NCBI GenBank assembly: GCA_033964015.1
Contig: CM066917.1
Coordinates: 29,463,951-29,527,950 of the forward strand
DNA: 64,000 nucleotides
Direction of reading: 5' to 3'
Origin: Scolanthus callimorphus
Taxonomy: Eukaryota > Cnidaria > Anthozoa > Actiniaria > Edwardsiidae
Of this stretch, positions 1 through 12,400 are shown piece after piece. Every line of letters starts with the position of its first letter. Position 1 is the first letter of the stretch. A program made the position numbers and the translations under genes. The notes beneath the pieces were generated by a model. The model ran no database searches, had not been told where the DNA came from, and saw only the letters and a list, made by a program, of their open reading frames with translations.

Positions 1-299
1 AGCATTCCAGGAAATGTTTTTGTTAATCAAATGAAAGGGCGATGCCCCATTAGGGATAATCAAGCTCACATTCTCATATTAGGTATTACCTTTTCTTGTT
101 AGCAAGCCTTGACTCGTTCTGATAAACGAGTCTCATCAAAAACTGAAACAACTAAAAGAAAATAAACATTCAAGTTACAATTGCAAAGCAGCTGGCAGGA
201 GAAATACTGTGTTTACTAGACCTACAAGTCATGAAAACTACAAAACGTTTTCTGGAAGAATTATTATAGTAAATGTATGAAAATTATAAATGCAAACAC

Positions 300-515
300 A
301 AAACTGCTAACCAATCAGGAGTGGAAGCCATTCAACAACAAACCAATTAAGTGGTGAAGTAAGTCAGTCTTGTGTTTAGTCATGACATGAGCAATGGCAC
401 GTTTTGATTTAGTTCACAATTTGATTGGGTGAAAGACGAAAGACCTCAACCAATAGAAACGTTGACTAAACACAAGTCCGGCTTTCTTTCAATGGTCATC
501 TGAAATCCGCTCTAG
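300..515. repeat. Dispersed repeat, copy at 18233-18417
   Basis: This stretch shares long blocks with 18233-18417, such as aagccattcaacaacaaacc, tttagtcatga and tcatctgaaatccgctct. The second copy forms the right half of an inverted-repeat element whose terminus is tcatctgaaatccgctcta. The same terminus recurs at 61140 (aaagcggatttcagatga). It is intronic HSF sequence here; nothing coding is seen in 1-528. Confidence 0.6.
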
Positions 516-528
516 TATGACTACTTAC

Positions 529-3500
529 TCTGTTGACAATGGTCTGCTGTCTTGAATGCTTTGACCTCAGATCGACAAGCTCTCGCCACAGAGTTTCATT
601 CTCCCTTTCAAGAGAAAAGTACAGTGTACCCTTCACTTAGATCAGACTGCATAATAAGTGCAGGTCAGGGGAGGATTTAAGAGGGAGGAGGGGCCACACT
701 TCCCCCTTTTGCAGGCGATTCTCCAAAACATTTAATATCGGTTTTTGCTGAAGGATCTGCCCCTGCAAACTGTATGTGGTAAATATGGTTTAAATGGAAC
801 TGACCATATACGCAAGACATCTGTCTCCTTTGAATTCTCTTTTGAATCCAGAAGAGGGGTATAATGTTCATTTCTCACCTTTTCATTTGATCCAGTTTAG
901 CTGTCATCTCGTCCTGTTTACCCTTCATGTCCTGGACATCATTTAGAACTTTGGCAACATCCTCATTCTTGAGTTTCTTCTCTTCTGGAGCAGCCTAATG
1001 CAATAAAGCATGATTGTAAATTATTTTTTGTTTTCATGCATAAACAACAACATGGAATCCAGTAGGAATTAAAAACTTATCAGTCAGCTCCAAAAAGACA
1101 ATTTTCCATGGCATGCAGTGCTCGAAACACATTAAGAAATTATTAAGAAATATCCAGTGTCATAATTGTACGCCTTGTACCAAAACTATCATTGTAATTA
1201 AAAAAAGAAATCTATAGGTATAATAAGTCTATTAGGAGAACACTGCAAAGACTGAAAACACTCACTATTTTATGCCTTAGTGAAAAACGTAAAATGAAAT
1301 TTTAAGGCATATATATGCCTGTATCAGGTGCAATTTGGAGTCCAGGCATGGGTAGATAGATGGTAGTTGAGAACAGCCTCAGAAGGTTGATGCTTCAAGT
1401 GGGGTTCCAAAGAACTCTATAAAAATCTGAAAAAGGTGGGAATAACTGTTTACAACTTTAAGCATTAAAAGAGTTAAAGTTGTTCTTCCCATCTATGACT
1501 TTTTTCAGATATTTGGAAGCACAAAACCATGACCTGACTGCTGATGTTCACCTGTTGTCTTAGACACAAATTCTTATCAAATCTAGTATTAACTTTAGAA
1601 AATATTAAAACATCTTGAGAATATGAAATTCTTCTGTTAATTCTTAATAAGTTTTGTAAAAGCAAGTTAAAAACTATTTGTTACAATTACTTCTACAAAT
1701 GCAGGTACTATAAAAAATTTTCTCATTATTAATAAAGTAAAGTAACTGCAGATAAGCCACAAGTTGTCATGAGATGTAATAACATATTATAAATTAGATC
1801 TATGTTTAGTTATTTCATTGATCAAATTTGTCATCCAAAGGTCACACATTACCTTTCTTTTGACATTTTCAAGCAGTTGTGGCTGCCCACATTGAAAGTT
1901 AGGATTGTGAAACTCCCACACGTCATTGTCTGAGTGTAGCCCACCCTGTTCTGCACCAATGACTTTACGAAAGCCATCTATAAACAATGAAAAAGCAAGG
2001 TATTAATTAACCATAAACATCTAAATAACAAAGGAGATTTAAATGTTTCTGGTATTGATTGCATTTTTTGGTAGTGATGCCATCAAAAGCTGCTATGCCA
2101 CATTTCGACAGTCTAGATATACATATTGAATACATGCCGAATTTTGCAAGAGTAGTCACACTTTTCCAGAATAATCCATTCATTAAATATTTACAAATTA
2201 TTTTGAAATATGAGAAAATGCTACCTCAGTAACTTTGTAACATGTTCATTTTAAAAGTTTCATTATGATTGTATCGATTAAAACCTAAAATTAATTTGTA
2301 AATAGGATATTAATTCTGAGGTCTCTTAAAATTATTGGTAATTAAGAATTTTATTGAACTGAATGCTAACTGTATCTAGTGAATATCTCAATATTTTTAA
2401 TGAACGTTAACAAAAAATTGGTGTGACCAAAAATTAAAACAATTCCTTACTGTACATGTCTCAGTGTGAAATTTACTTTTTTAGCTTCATTTATTGATAA
2501 TTCAGACCCTTGATTATTATTAAAGAGTAGCTTGAAATACAAAGACAGGGAGGTGAACCCCAGGACTTCAAAAATTTGGAGACCGCCTTGAAACGGCAAA
2601 ATTTCCTGAAATTCTCCCAGGAGAAACAGGGCCCGTGGTTTGATGCGCTGGTGCGGAACGCATAATTTGGCTTTCTCCGCATAATGCGCATAATCCGTCA
2701 AATCCCGCATAATCGCGCATAATTTCCCAAAATGTCGTGAAAACATCAAAAAGGCATCATTACTTGGTGAATTTTAAACTTTCTTACCTATTTTTTTCTC
2801 ACAAAAGTCATACATTTCTTCTGAAATCGTCTGTCCAACGTCAAAACAACTCGATAGAAATGAGAATAACAAGGCGTTCTATGCTAATAGCGTCGCGCTG
2901 GGAACTGATATCGAAAAGCAATAAAATGCGCCTAATTGGCCAAATAACTAATACTTCCAGCTGAGCAAGATAGATTCAAACACATGTTTGCGCTTTGGAT
3001 ATTTTACAAAGAAAATCACGGCAAAACAGGACGCTAACCGCGATAAAAACAGTCAGCTTTCAATGCACTTCAAATTGATCATATGACATAACGCTTTTTC
3101 GGGGATCTTTATTATTGTTACAGACAGCAATTTCATTTCTCAAACAACGCGAAAAATAGCAGGCACACGAACAACTCCCACGATAACAAATACAAAAACA
3201 CTGAAAGAATAACGTGGCACGTTTCCGGTTTTATAAAAGCTCTTACACTACCTCCGACGATAGTGCAGATCGCTCTTGCGATCAGGATTAATTTTGATAA
3301 TTACACGCAGAACGACGGCAAACAAACGCAACGATGTTTTTGTGATTAAATGAGAGATCGTAACAGTCCGTAACGATAGCTCTGCTAGTCTGCGTAGCTC
3401 TCGTGACCGTTCAGTTCATGGTTGGATAGGAGTGCGTTGCTACGATCCTTGCGATATGAAAAAAGTGTGCCTGGGTCTGAGACAAGTATAACGAAAGAAG

Positions 3501-6500
3501 ACGAAGTACTAATCTTTGCTACCGTGTAACTGAAGTTAGTTGGCAACGCTTTTTGTAAGAAAGTAATAAGCTTTGTTAAAAGCGAAAACACACGTCTCCC
3601 TAGAAGAAAACGTAGCGTCATGACGTTAGTAAAGCGAAGCAATTGGAACTCATCACAGAGCATTTTCTAGACAAACAAAAGTTGTTAAAGTTAAATAGAA
3701 GCTATATCCACGTAACAAAACAGGCGAAAAGAGCAAAATATGTGACGGCACTTGAAAAAAATATTGCGCAATCCCGCATAATTTCGTATTTTTAGCGCAT
3801 AATTTCGAATTTTTAGCGCATAATTTCAGAAAAAATCCCGCATAATTTCAGAAAAAATCCCGCATCAAACCACGGGCCCTGGAGAAATACAGTAAATGCA
3901 TGACAGTCGTCTTGAATTTTTCCCAGATGGAGTGAGGTTTCTACAACACAATTTGTCTTCTAATATCTAACGAAAACAATAACAAAGGAGTGGCTGAAAC
4001 CAGGCTCTTTAATCTTTGCCAGTAAAAAGGGTTTTTTAAAGCTGCTTTGGCTTTTATGGGGTTAAAAAAGTGTCTAAATTGCTTTAGCTTCACACTGGTG
4101 CTTTATTGAGTGTACATGTACATATTAGAAGTAACAATATTAAGTGTACTAAAATTACTGGATTCAGTTGCAGTGCATTACTATTTCCCATGTCTAACTA
4201 CTATTACAAATACTTAAGCAATTAAAATCTTGAAAACATTTTTGCTGTAACTTTTTGGGGTGAAAGAAAAACCTTCTAAACCCTTTCTGAAAATTTCCCA
4301 AAATTTTGAGAAACCTGAAGATTTGAGAATCTGGGAGATTTGATGAAAAATTTCCAGGCCACTCCAACATGATTTGGATTGTTTAACAACTTCATCAAAC
4401 AAGGGCAGGTTAAAGTGCAGGAAAAGTCCTGTTTTAATTGCAACAGGGGCTGAGGAGGGAGCACTGGCCTTCCCAATGGCAGCAAGGTCAATAATATTGA
4501 TGGTTACCAACAAAAATAAGCAAATGACCTGATACTTAGCAAATTATTACTATGAGTAAGAACACTGGACCCTTAAGAAATTTCAGTCCCACATGATCAT
4601 GTTTCTCGTCTACAGCTGCTTTTCTGGGATTTTTACAAATAAGACTGAGCTAAAATCTGGTGTTTTTAAGCCCATAATTTCAAAAATTTCCTTGGGGGAG
4701 CATGCCCCCAAACACTTCTACAAAGGTAGGAAGTATAAGACATCTATCTACAAAAGTTAACCCCCAACACAATGTTGCTTTTGCCACCCCTGTTACAAAT
4801 TACATGGAAACATTTACTGATGGCAATAGAAAGAAAGTATTTTTGTCCTCTGTATTTTCAACTAAAATTGTTTACAGGCAGCAAAGGATAACAACAGCCC
4901 TTTCCTTCGTCTCAAGTCATGTCAAATTGATATGGGAAAAACAGCATGCATGCAACTCCTATGACAATCCAATGTAAATATACCAGGCTGAAATTGATAT
5001 ATTTTGAAAAGGCATTAAAAATACAGTATTAAGTTACAAAATAGATTCTGAAATACCTCAGATCTTTATAGAATGGAAAGTCATTATCGAAGTTGTAACT
5101 GTATTTTTTTACTCGTGGAACACATATAACTTATTTATACTTCAGTAAACAATTGATAAGTGATTGCAAGTCAAATAACACTAGGGGGGAGTACATGACT
5201 GTTTAGTTTTGGAACTGTGCAGACTGGGAAAAGTTAGTGAATGTAGAAAAACAATTGTAAAAAAAAATAAGTAGCCATGAATGTATCAAACAAAATTTAC
5301 TTTTGCTGATGAAACTGATTTCCAGTCTACAGCAATATTCATGTAGGATATATAGGTAAATGAATTTGGCATAAAAGCGTTGAGGTAATATATCTATCAA
5401 TATTCAATTATTCAAAGCCAGAATATGAAGATGAAAATCGAGATTTATAATGCCTTTATTTAGATTCAGAATGCCTCTTTTGAAGTACCTATGAGACGTT
5501 ACAAAATGTTTTAGGTGAGCGAAGTCTCGATCGTGTTATGAATTTCTTCCATTATTAGTTATGCACGTGAGTGAATTTGAATTAAAAACATAGACGGATA
5601 TGCAAAAACACAATTACCTTTCACGTAAACTCTAACTACATATCTAAAACACATCAACAAAACATCGTGATTTCTCGATACGCCTTTTCTGCAGAACCGT
5701 CATGAGTTAAAATAATGGCACTCGAGAAGACTCCACTGACCATAGGCATAAGTCATGTCGTGGAACAACTAACTTAAGCTTATACACTGTAACTGAAAAC
5801 AACACTCCCAGGAAATAATTCTACATTTCCCCTGATCGCTGATAGAGTCGGAGGGATATTTAGAAGGTGTACGAATAGAGTAAAAGAGATGATGTTGTCT
5901 GTTTGAGAATTAATAGCTGTAGTAAGCTTAAGCTTAAAATGGATGTCTATAGTCTAGAAAGTGGAGACGAATCGGCGACGAATCACTCTGGTAGTCGTCT
6001 TAGAACGAACGCTTCTGAAATGATCGAGCCGTTTCTAGAGTTCTGGATCCAGAGTTCTATAACGTATAATATTAAATGCAGTAAGCCGAAGTTGTAAATA
6101 AAGGAGCAAGTATACAAACTCACACATATTAAGTTGTCGCACGAAGCTGGCAAAGTTGTTGTGCTTGAAATATTTCGGCAGGATATCGCGTGCGAACGTT
6201 GCTTGGTCGTGCACCAGAAAGCCGGATCCATTCTGAAAGAGAAATCCAAATAACACCGTTAAAGGTCGGTTCCTGATGCCAGTAAATCCACATATAATTC
6301 CTTCTCATAGGCATAACAAAGTAAACTGTGAGCTCTGGTGGAAATATTAAGCTGGAATCTCCACTAAGGCATTTCTACAGGACTTGGTGCTTTTACCCTG
6401 TTCCATGAAATGTGCATGTCATATTGAGGGTCTTCAACTAACTTCCACAGCTTCACTAAGAAAGCTGGAACATTAGAAGGAATGATGTAGTGTTCTGCGT

Positions 6501-6519
6501 CTCCCGTCTTCATTGGCAT
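529..6519 (-). CDS. HSF: Heat-shock transcription factor, 5' five exons (partial gene)
   Basis: Sequence-specific activator that trimerises and binds heat-shock elements in the nucleus. Exons on the minus strand: 6397-6519, 6124-6232, 1853-1977, 879-994, 529-604, all with GT/AG borders and matching phases (0, 1, 0, 2, 0). They encode the complete winged-helix DNA-binding domain, starting [20 protein letters not shown] and including the recognition helix [20 protein letters not shown], then the linker (VWEFHNPNF) and the start of the HR-A/B coiled coil ([16 protein letters not shown]). The ATG at 6519 is the first one after an in-frame stop; MKTG at 6513 is the alternative. The coiled-coil remainder and activation domain lie beyond position 1. 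Invertebrates usually carry a single HSF related to vertebrate HSF1/2/4. The intron from 1978 to 6123 carries a hAT-like element. Confidence 0.93.
2627..3880. mobile_element. hAT-like non-autonomous DNA transposon, 1254 bp
   Basis: The ends are inverted repeats: CAGGGCCCGTGGTTTGATGC at the left and its complement at the right. Both sides are flanked by GGAGAAA (2620-2626 and 3881-3887), a 7-bp direct repeat. Inside both termini there are short repeats of the type cgcataatttc. The CAGGG terminus and 7-8 bp duplication fit the hAT superfamily. No transposase reading frame is visible, so it depends on another copy. A related repeat at 26650-26845 reads through the same junction without the element. 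Confidence 0.82.
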
Positions 6520-8029
6520 GATAATATTCGGGTTCAATATGGCGGAATTTGTGATTTCAGCGACACGGCTCTCAGCTGACTAGATTCGAACCATATCTAC
6601 TGGCAGAGACGCGAAGGACGAGTATTTATACCTCAAAACATTACCCATGCTGCATTGCGCGCCTCGGGGCGCGTGAAGGGTGCGGGTGGAGTCAAACCTG
6701 AACGGAGTCGGGGAAAGTGAGGCGCTAAAATCCGAAGAACCGTGTACTTTTCCTTCAGTATCCTCAAGCCTACTCTAAGAGACCTATTTATCTTCTATGT
6801 ATGCCAGGAGAGTCAAATTTGCTAAGCACTCTCGCTCATACTTCATCACTTTCCGCGGCTACGTTGTTTCGATGGGCTAGACTGAAGTACAAATTCCGTC
6901 TATAATAGTCCTCAAAAACCTAGCAAAATATACTTGAATAGTTTCACAAAAACATCAAATTGGTGAAATTGCAATCATTATCTTGCCGATCGAGATTTTA
7001 CCATTCTATGTAGCCGCCTAGGTAAAGTTTCCCTTTGTTTCTTTCGTTGCTAAGCGAAAAAGTGTTACACGGATTCGGGGTCTCCAAAAATGTAACCCTC
7101 ATATCAGAAACTAACTATTTTTAGAGGGTCACTCAATCATTAAAGATTGCTTCAAAATTGTGCTTATCTCCTCAAGGATCTCTGTCACATCACCTTGGTA
7201 ACGTAATACAATAAAGCTAGCCGGCGACAAATTACATGTAACAAGTCGTCCAAACTTTTAAGCATATTCCTATGATCGCACGAGGCTTAGTTGAATGAAT
7301 AAATTCGAGACAAACTCAAAGTGCAGATTAATTTCAAACTGTGTACATCGTTTTATGCAAGTGATAATATATATATATAGTATTAGTTATAGGCTAATTT
7401 CGATATTTCGATTTAGTCATGCATGTTCCTTAAATATGCTTTGTTTGTTATCAAGTTATGGGAAATAAAAGCGATAACTGGCACTTCAAATAACGATTAA
7501 AGCTGCACGGTGTGCAAGCTGAATTTATGCAGATCTTTTTTTTTAGCTACTTGCACTTTCAAGTCAGTGTTCGATCTTTGGCTGCGGCTTTTTCAGTTTG
7601 CCTTTCTTTTTCTCTCTAGGGTATTCGAGTAACATTGTTTCATCGCGTTCTGAGTCACCCATTACTTCCCTGGGTCGTTCATGACGATATTTTTTACGCT
7701 TCAAGGCCTCTCACTTTAAACAATCTGAAGAGTGCGATAGAGCGCATAATATGCAAACATCGTTGTCTGTGCGATACGCCACACCGAGCGGCTTCACGTC
7801 AATCGCGAGAATCACGCACGACGAATGCTATAATAGCTCGATGGGCGATAATGTCGGGGCATTTGGTTGAATTACTGTGATTATATGCTACGATTTGGCT
7901 AATGATTTGTTCCAGCAGCCTCATTTTTACTGAGCTCCCCAATTCCCCGCATAATAACTCCATGCCAATTCGTATCTAAACTGAGAAAACTTCTGTCGAA
8001 CGCAGCCTAGGCGTGCATGCGCAGTCCTA
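6520..8029. other. HSF 5' flank / intergenic, no gene seen
   Basis: Sequence upstream of the HSF start codon. No splice-bordered coding exon could be recognised on either strand. It contains a short GC-richer patch at about 6655-6720 (probable HSF promoter side) and an AT-rich tract with a (TA) run near 7370. Nothing else is supported. Confidence 0.5.
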
Positions 8030-8344
8030 ATGGCCGTTTTCACACTAGAGCCGGATGATTCGTCCAGACGACTTTAGGGCAAATATTTTTAGTGCGTCTC
8101 TGACTTCGTCAATTGCTTCGTCTTGTGTGAATACGGGCAAGAGACGGATAAAACGTCCAGACGAATTAAGTGGCTTAATCGGTCCGAATTGACGAACTAA
8201 ATCATTTAATTCGTCTGGACGTTTTATCCGTCTCTTGCCCGTATTCACACAAGACGAAGCAACTGACGAAGTAAGAGACGCACTAAAAATCTTTGCCCTA
8301 AGTCGTCTGGACGAATCATCCGTCTCTAGTGTGAAAACGGCCAT
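8030..8344. mobile_element. MITE with ~150-bp inverted arms, TA target
   Basis: A near-perfect foldback: ATGGCCGTTTTCACACTAGA at the left is mirrored at 8325-8344, and the complementarity continues through almost the whole element to a short loop near 8190. The flanks are TA on each side (8028-8029, 8345-8346), fitting a Tc1/mariner-like TA duplication. It has no coding capacity; the 99-residue open frame across it is a by-product of the palindrome. Confidence 0.85.
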
Positions 8345-8931
8345 TATTTGGGGGACTTTGGGGTGACTGAAATCAACTTGTCTTGCACAATGGCCTTTTT
8401 TTTCAATCTATACTTGTTAGCCTCGGTATTAATGCTACTAGTCACTGCGCAACTTTCTGTTTCCTCATGCTTTTCTTTTTTCTTTTCTGGATGTGTTTTT
8501 TTCTGTTGTAATGATTTTAACAAAAAAAAAGTGTGCACAATAAACTGAACCTGAATCTCCAGTGTATGCACGAGGCCGCCCTGTTTTCTATCTTTTAAGT
8601 CCAGTTTGGGGACTCTCCTTGCTAGCGGCGAGTGAAGTAAAGATGTAAACGTTGCAAAAAATAATAATAATAATAATCTGCATTCTTTTACTTTACACGG
8701 AAAATAATTTTAGTATAACTGACTTACACGTTCCTAAATTATGACTGGCCAAGCGGGTTACGCGGCTGGGGAACCCGACAAAACGATTATAATGATCTCC
8801 TAAGTAAAGCTTTTCGACTTGATTTTATCCGCGCTCTTGCTGCGCGAGCAGCTGGGAATAGCAGCACTATAAATACAAAGAATTAAACACGGGCTCGAAT
8901 TTTAACGATTTTAGCCGTAATTATATTCTAC

Positions 8932-9071
8932 TGACGTCATTTAGGCCAGTGCCCTTGGGCACAGCGGCTGAGAGAACGTTCTAGAACTATCCGCATACGT
9001 ATGTGTCTCTAGGCGTGACGTCATAACAAGAGCTGTGTTTACGAAAGGAAAGCTGTAGAATATTCTAGAAC
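8932..9071. promoter_or_regulatory. Duplicated CRE + heat-shock element module
   Basis: Two perfect palindromic CRE sites TGACGTCA lie at 8932-8939 and 9016-9023. Two perfect three-unit heat-shock elements lie at 8973-8987 (agaac-gttct-agaac) and 9057-9071 (agaat-attct-agaac). Each CRE is exactly 41 bp upstream of its HSE, and the two modules are exactly 84 bp apart. The DNA between the sites is not conserved between the modules. A TATAAATA lies at 8868-8875. The block sits 370 bp upstream of ORC6 and 2.4 kb upstream of HSF, which are divergently transcribed. Which gene it serves is inference. Confidence 0.75.
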
Positions 9072-9323
9072 ACTGCAACAGTCACGAAGTAATTCTAAAC
9101 ACGACAAATATCCGGCAAATATGCGACCGGCAAGGTCAAATGGCGCGACGGCTCGGCGAATTCGTAGCATCTTCCGATTGATTGATATTTTGAGATACGA
9201 TGTGGCTCCGGAGCGAAGCCGAACTCACTGGCCAGATATTTGCAACGTGTCAAATAATTCCCGCCTTGGGTGCCCTCGGGCGATGCTCTGGTTTGACGAA
9301 GTCCCGGATGTTATGTTGAAATT

Positions 9324-9331
9324 TTTGGCGC
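9324..9331 (+). promoter_or_regulatory. E2F-type site upstream of ORC6
   Basis: TTTGGCGC matches the E2F consensus TTTSSCGC and lies about 110 bp upstream of the ORC6 start region. Origin-licensing genes are classic E2F targets, so the position makes sense. A single eight-base match is weak by itself. Confidence 0.45.
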
Positions 9332-9438
9332 GAATAAAGGGACTCCATATTGAAAAGGCTTCACTTGGGCTTTGTCAAATGATCAGCTTTATTCGGACTT
9401 TCTAATTTATTCTAGCGATTCATAAGACATTTTAAATT

Positions 9439-12400
9439 ATGGAAGAAAGGTTTTATCCGATACTGCGAGGAAACTTGGCGTTTCTTCAGCAGAAGTTGTG
9501 AAAAAAGCTGCAGAATTTTCTCGACTTGTGACAGTTCGAGGTTCGAGTTTGAAAGCACTGGGACTCAGTGGTTGTGCTAAGTCAGTTATTTGCTTAGAGA
9601 TTGCAGCATCTCATTGCAAGCAACCACTAGACAGGGTAAGTAAGTAAATGAAATTGTCAATAAATTTCACGATCACTAATCAGTCAGATTGATATTTCGC
9701 CTCTCTCTCGCCTCTCACCTCTGTGCCCAGGATTCTCTCTGGATTAAATGTTGTGGGGCCTTGTGGGTTATGTGAAGATGTTTCCTCATTTGTCGTGTGT
9801 TCACTCTTTTCAGATGAGAAAATGAGGCCCTGGCTTTCATGTACTTCACTTATAAATCCTGTATAATCATTCAGTGAAGCATAACTGCATTCAGTGAAGC
9901 ACTAATGTGGTAGAGACCATCCCTGCACACTCATGGCTGCATGCATTGCAGTCTGCCATACCTGCATACCTGCCAACTCTCCCGGTTTACGCGGGAGACT
10001 CCCGGTTTTGAGTCAAATCTCCCGGTCTCCCGGTTTTCACCGTAAATCTCCCGGGAAATCGACTCGCTTAGTCAATTTCTGCATTAAAACGTCAAGATTT
10101 TAAGCAAGCAACGTTTTTTTTTTTTTTTTTGGGGGGGGGGGGGGGGGGAGTTGAGACTAGGTTATGACAACACTTTCCCCTATCTCCCGGTTTTCACTTG
10201 TCCAAGGTTGGCAGGTATGTACCTGTCAACCCCAGAAGTTCTGAAATCTATGTTGTTGTCGCTTGTCTGCACCAAGCATAAATTGTACAACTTTATTGTC
10301 TTCTTAGGTTAGTGTGTTCAAAGTTTCTGGAATGGGAACCAAGAAAGCATACAAGCATGCCTTTAGTACAATAGAATGCCTGCTGAACAGACAGAAACAT
10401 TACAATGTTCATGACCTTGCAGTGCAGTTTCAATGCTTGGAGATGGCCAAACTAGCAGGCAGTGTTCTTAGAAGGTAGTAGGATTTTTACTGCATGCAAA
10501 AAACTATGTTTTCTCCCCATAGTGGTTATGAAACCTAACACCATGCTATTCTACCATCTCTGTTCTCTTTCTCAGAGGAATTCTTTTGTTTATCCACCGT
10601 CGTGGAACATAAGTACCAAATTCAGCCAATAAGATTTAGTGTGCACTCAAACATGTGTATTAGATGAACACAAAACAAAAGATATGCACTGTCAATGCCC
10701 CCCTCAGCATCCAGCCCATATGCAGTTGTGGGTCCTTTGAAGTTTTCTGACTGAGCTTCCTAACCTGGGCCCGATATTGCAACTAATAGGTCACCAATGG
10801 CGACTGGATTTGAGAGTTTGGCCACCAGAAAATTCAACCTTGTCACCAAATGGTGATCCCCCTTTTATGCACTAGTCATTTGCTTCCACCGACCCCCACA
10901 ACATGCGGGGATTTTGTCAGGCAATAGTGGGGGAAATATCAGTGGTTTGTCTTATTTGTCTTATTCGTGCCCCGATCCCCAGGGAGTTTACTTCAAATTT
11001 GCTATGGTTCAGACAACCCAGGGAACCGGCCGGGGGAGAAGACACTCTACTGGTTTTGATGGTATTAGGAAAGTTTCTTGTATCCATCTTCTGGACAGGG
11101 TGGAATTTGTCCCTGGGGTGTAGGTAATATTTCCCTGGGGTGTAGTGAATTTGCCAAGGCGTTCTCCCCTGGTAGGCAGTGGAATTATTTCAAATTTGAC
11201 AACATCTGTTTCATATTCCCCTGCTATGTCACAGGGGTTGGGGTCAGTGGAAACAAATGACTAGTGCATTACTTTCCAAGAGTATTTAACTCATAATGGG
11301 TACAAGATCGTTCATTCAGAGAAAAAAATTGGGTAACAAAATTCTACCTATGGTGCCTAAAAAAATTAGGCACCATTTGCACATTCTCGGGCACTGCTAA
11401 TACACTTATTAACCATGGTCTCCCCAATACATCAAGTTTATCCCTAACATTCAGGTCATTATTATTGTATTTGAAGATATAAAGACCAGTTTGTCCATCA
11501 GCACAGGTGGATTTCAATGTTCCTGTTTTTCCGGCTGCAGCTCTCTATACAGTCTGCAGGTGAGACAATTATAATCTGAACTCCCTTTCTTTTAAAGCTG
11601 AGGTGATGCATCTAGACAAGGGTGGGCTGGGTAACATCACTGTCACATTTTTTTTAATCCTATCACATAACCAAACTTGGCTGACCCCCCCCCCCCCCCC
11701 CCCCCCCCCTCCCAAAATACCTTGCCTTGCCTTTGAAATCCCGGGATAGGTAAACTGATAGCAGCAAAACGTTCCAGGGAGAAAGTCATGTCTAAGGGGT
11801 AAAAATAATACAGGGTGGATATTCTAAAATGTAGGCAGGGCAAACTGGAATTCCCTAGGTGGTTGTGCAGTAGCAAAAAATGGGACAATCCCTGACAGAG
11901 TTTAATTAAGGTATGCCTTGACTTTCCCACATCTGATTGATTTCTCTTTTGCTTGTTATGATAATTTGTAGGACAAAGAAAGTGAAAATAGACAAGTCTA
12001 AGCTGCTACAGCTAGTCAGTGTCAAGCGTGTGCAGTTTGAAAACCTGTGTACACAAATGAACAAACTTTGTAATGAAGAATTGGGTAAGTTTGATTGATT
12101 GACACTTAGTTTTTATCTGAAAATGTTTAACACGAGACATGAGCAAATGAGCGGAAGTAATATAATAATCAATACAGTGTACAGCTTGGAAAAGAATGCA
12201 CTTCAAGCAGAATGGCTACTTTTTATCTCCCTTCATTTCCTTTACCTTTTAATGTTTTTTCGTTTTCAACTTTGCAAAAAGTAGCTACTTCAAAACACAG
12301 AGCAAAGAGCAGAAGAAGGCCTGTAGGAAGGGGATTTCAAAGGGTTTGAACAAACACCATGGAACCAAAGAGTTATACATTTACCTCATAAACTAACCAA

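Noticed and set aside
661..767. Possible 100-bp MITE in an HSF intron
   Set aside because: caggggaggattt and gatctgcccctgc are only loosely inverted; no target duplication could be defined.
9121..9405. 94-residue open frame just downstream of the heat-shock elements
   Set aside because: No recognised domain, contains the E2F-type site, ends before ORC6 and is not in frame with it. Could be a small heat-induced peptide, but nothing in the sequence supports translation.
10903..11260. Three overlapping frames of 60-74 residues
   Set aside because: They lie wholly inside the TTA-flanked MITE and reflect its internal ggggtgta repeats.
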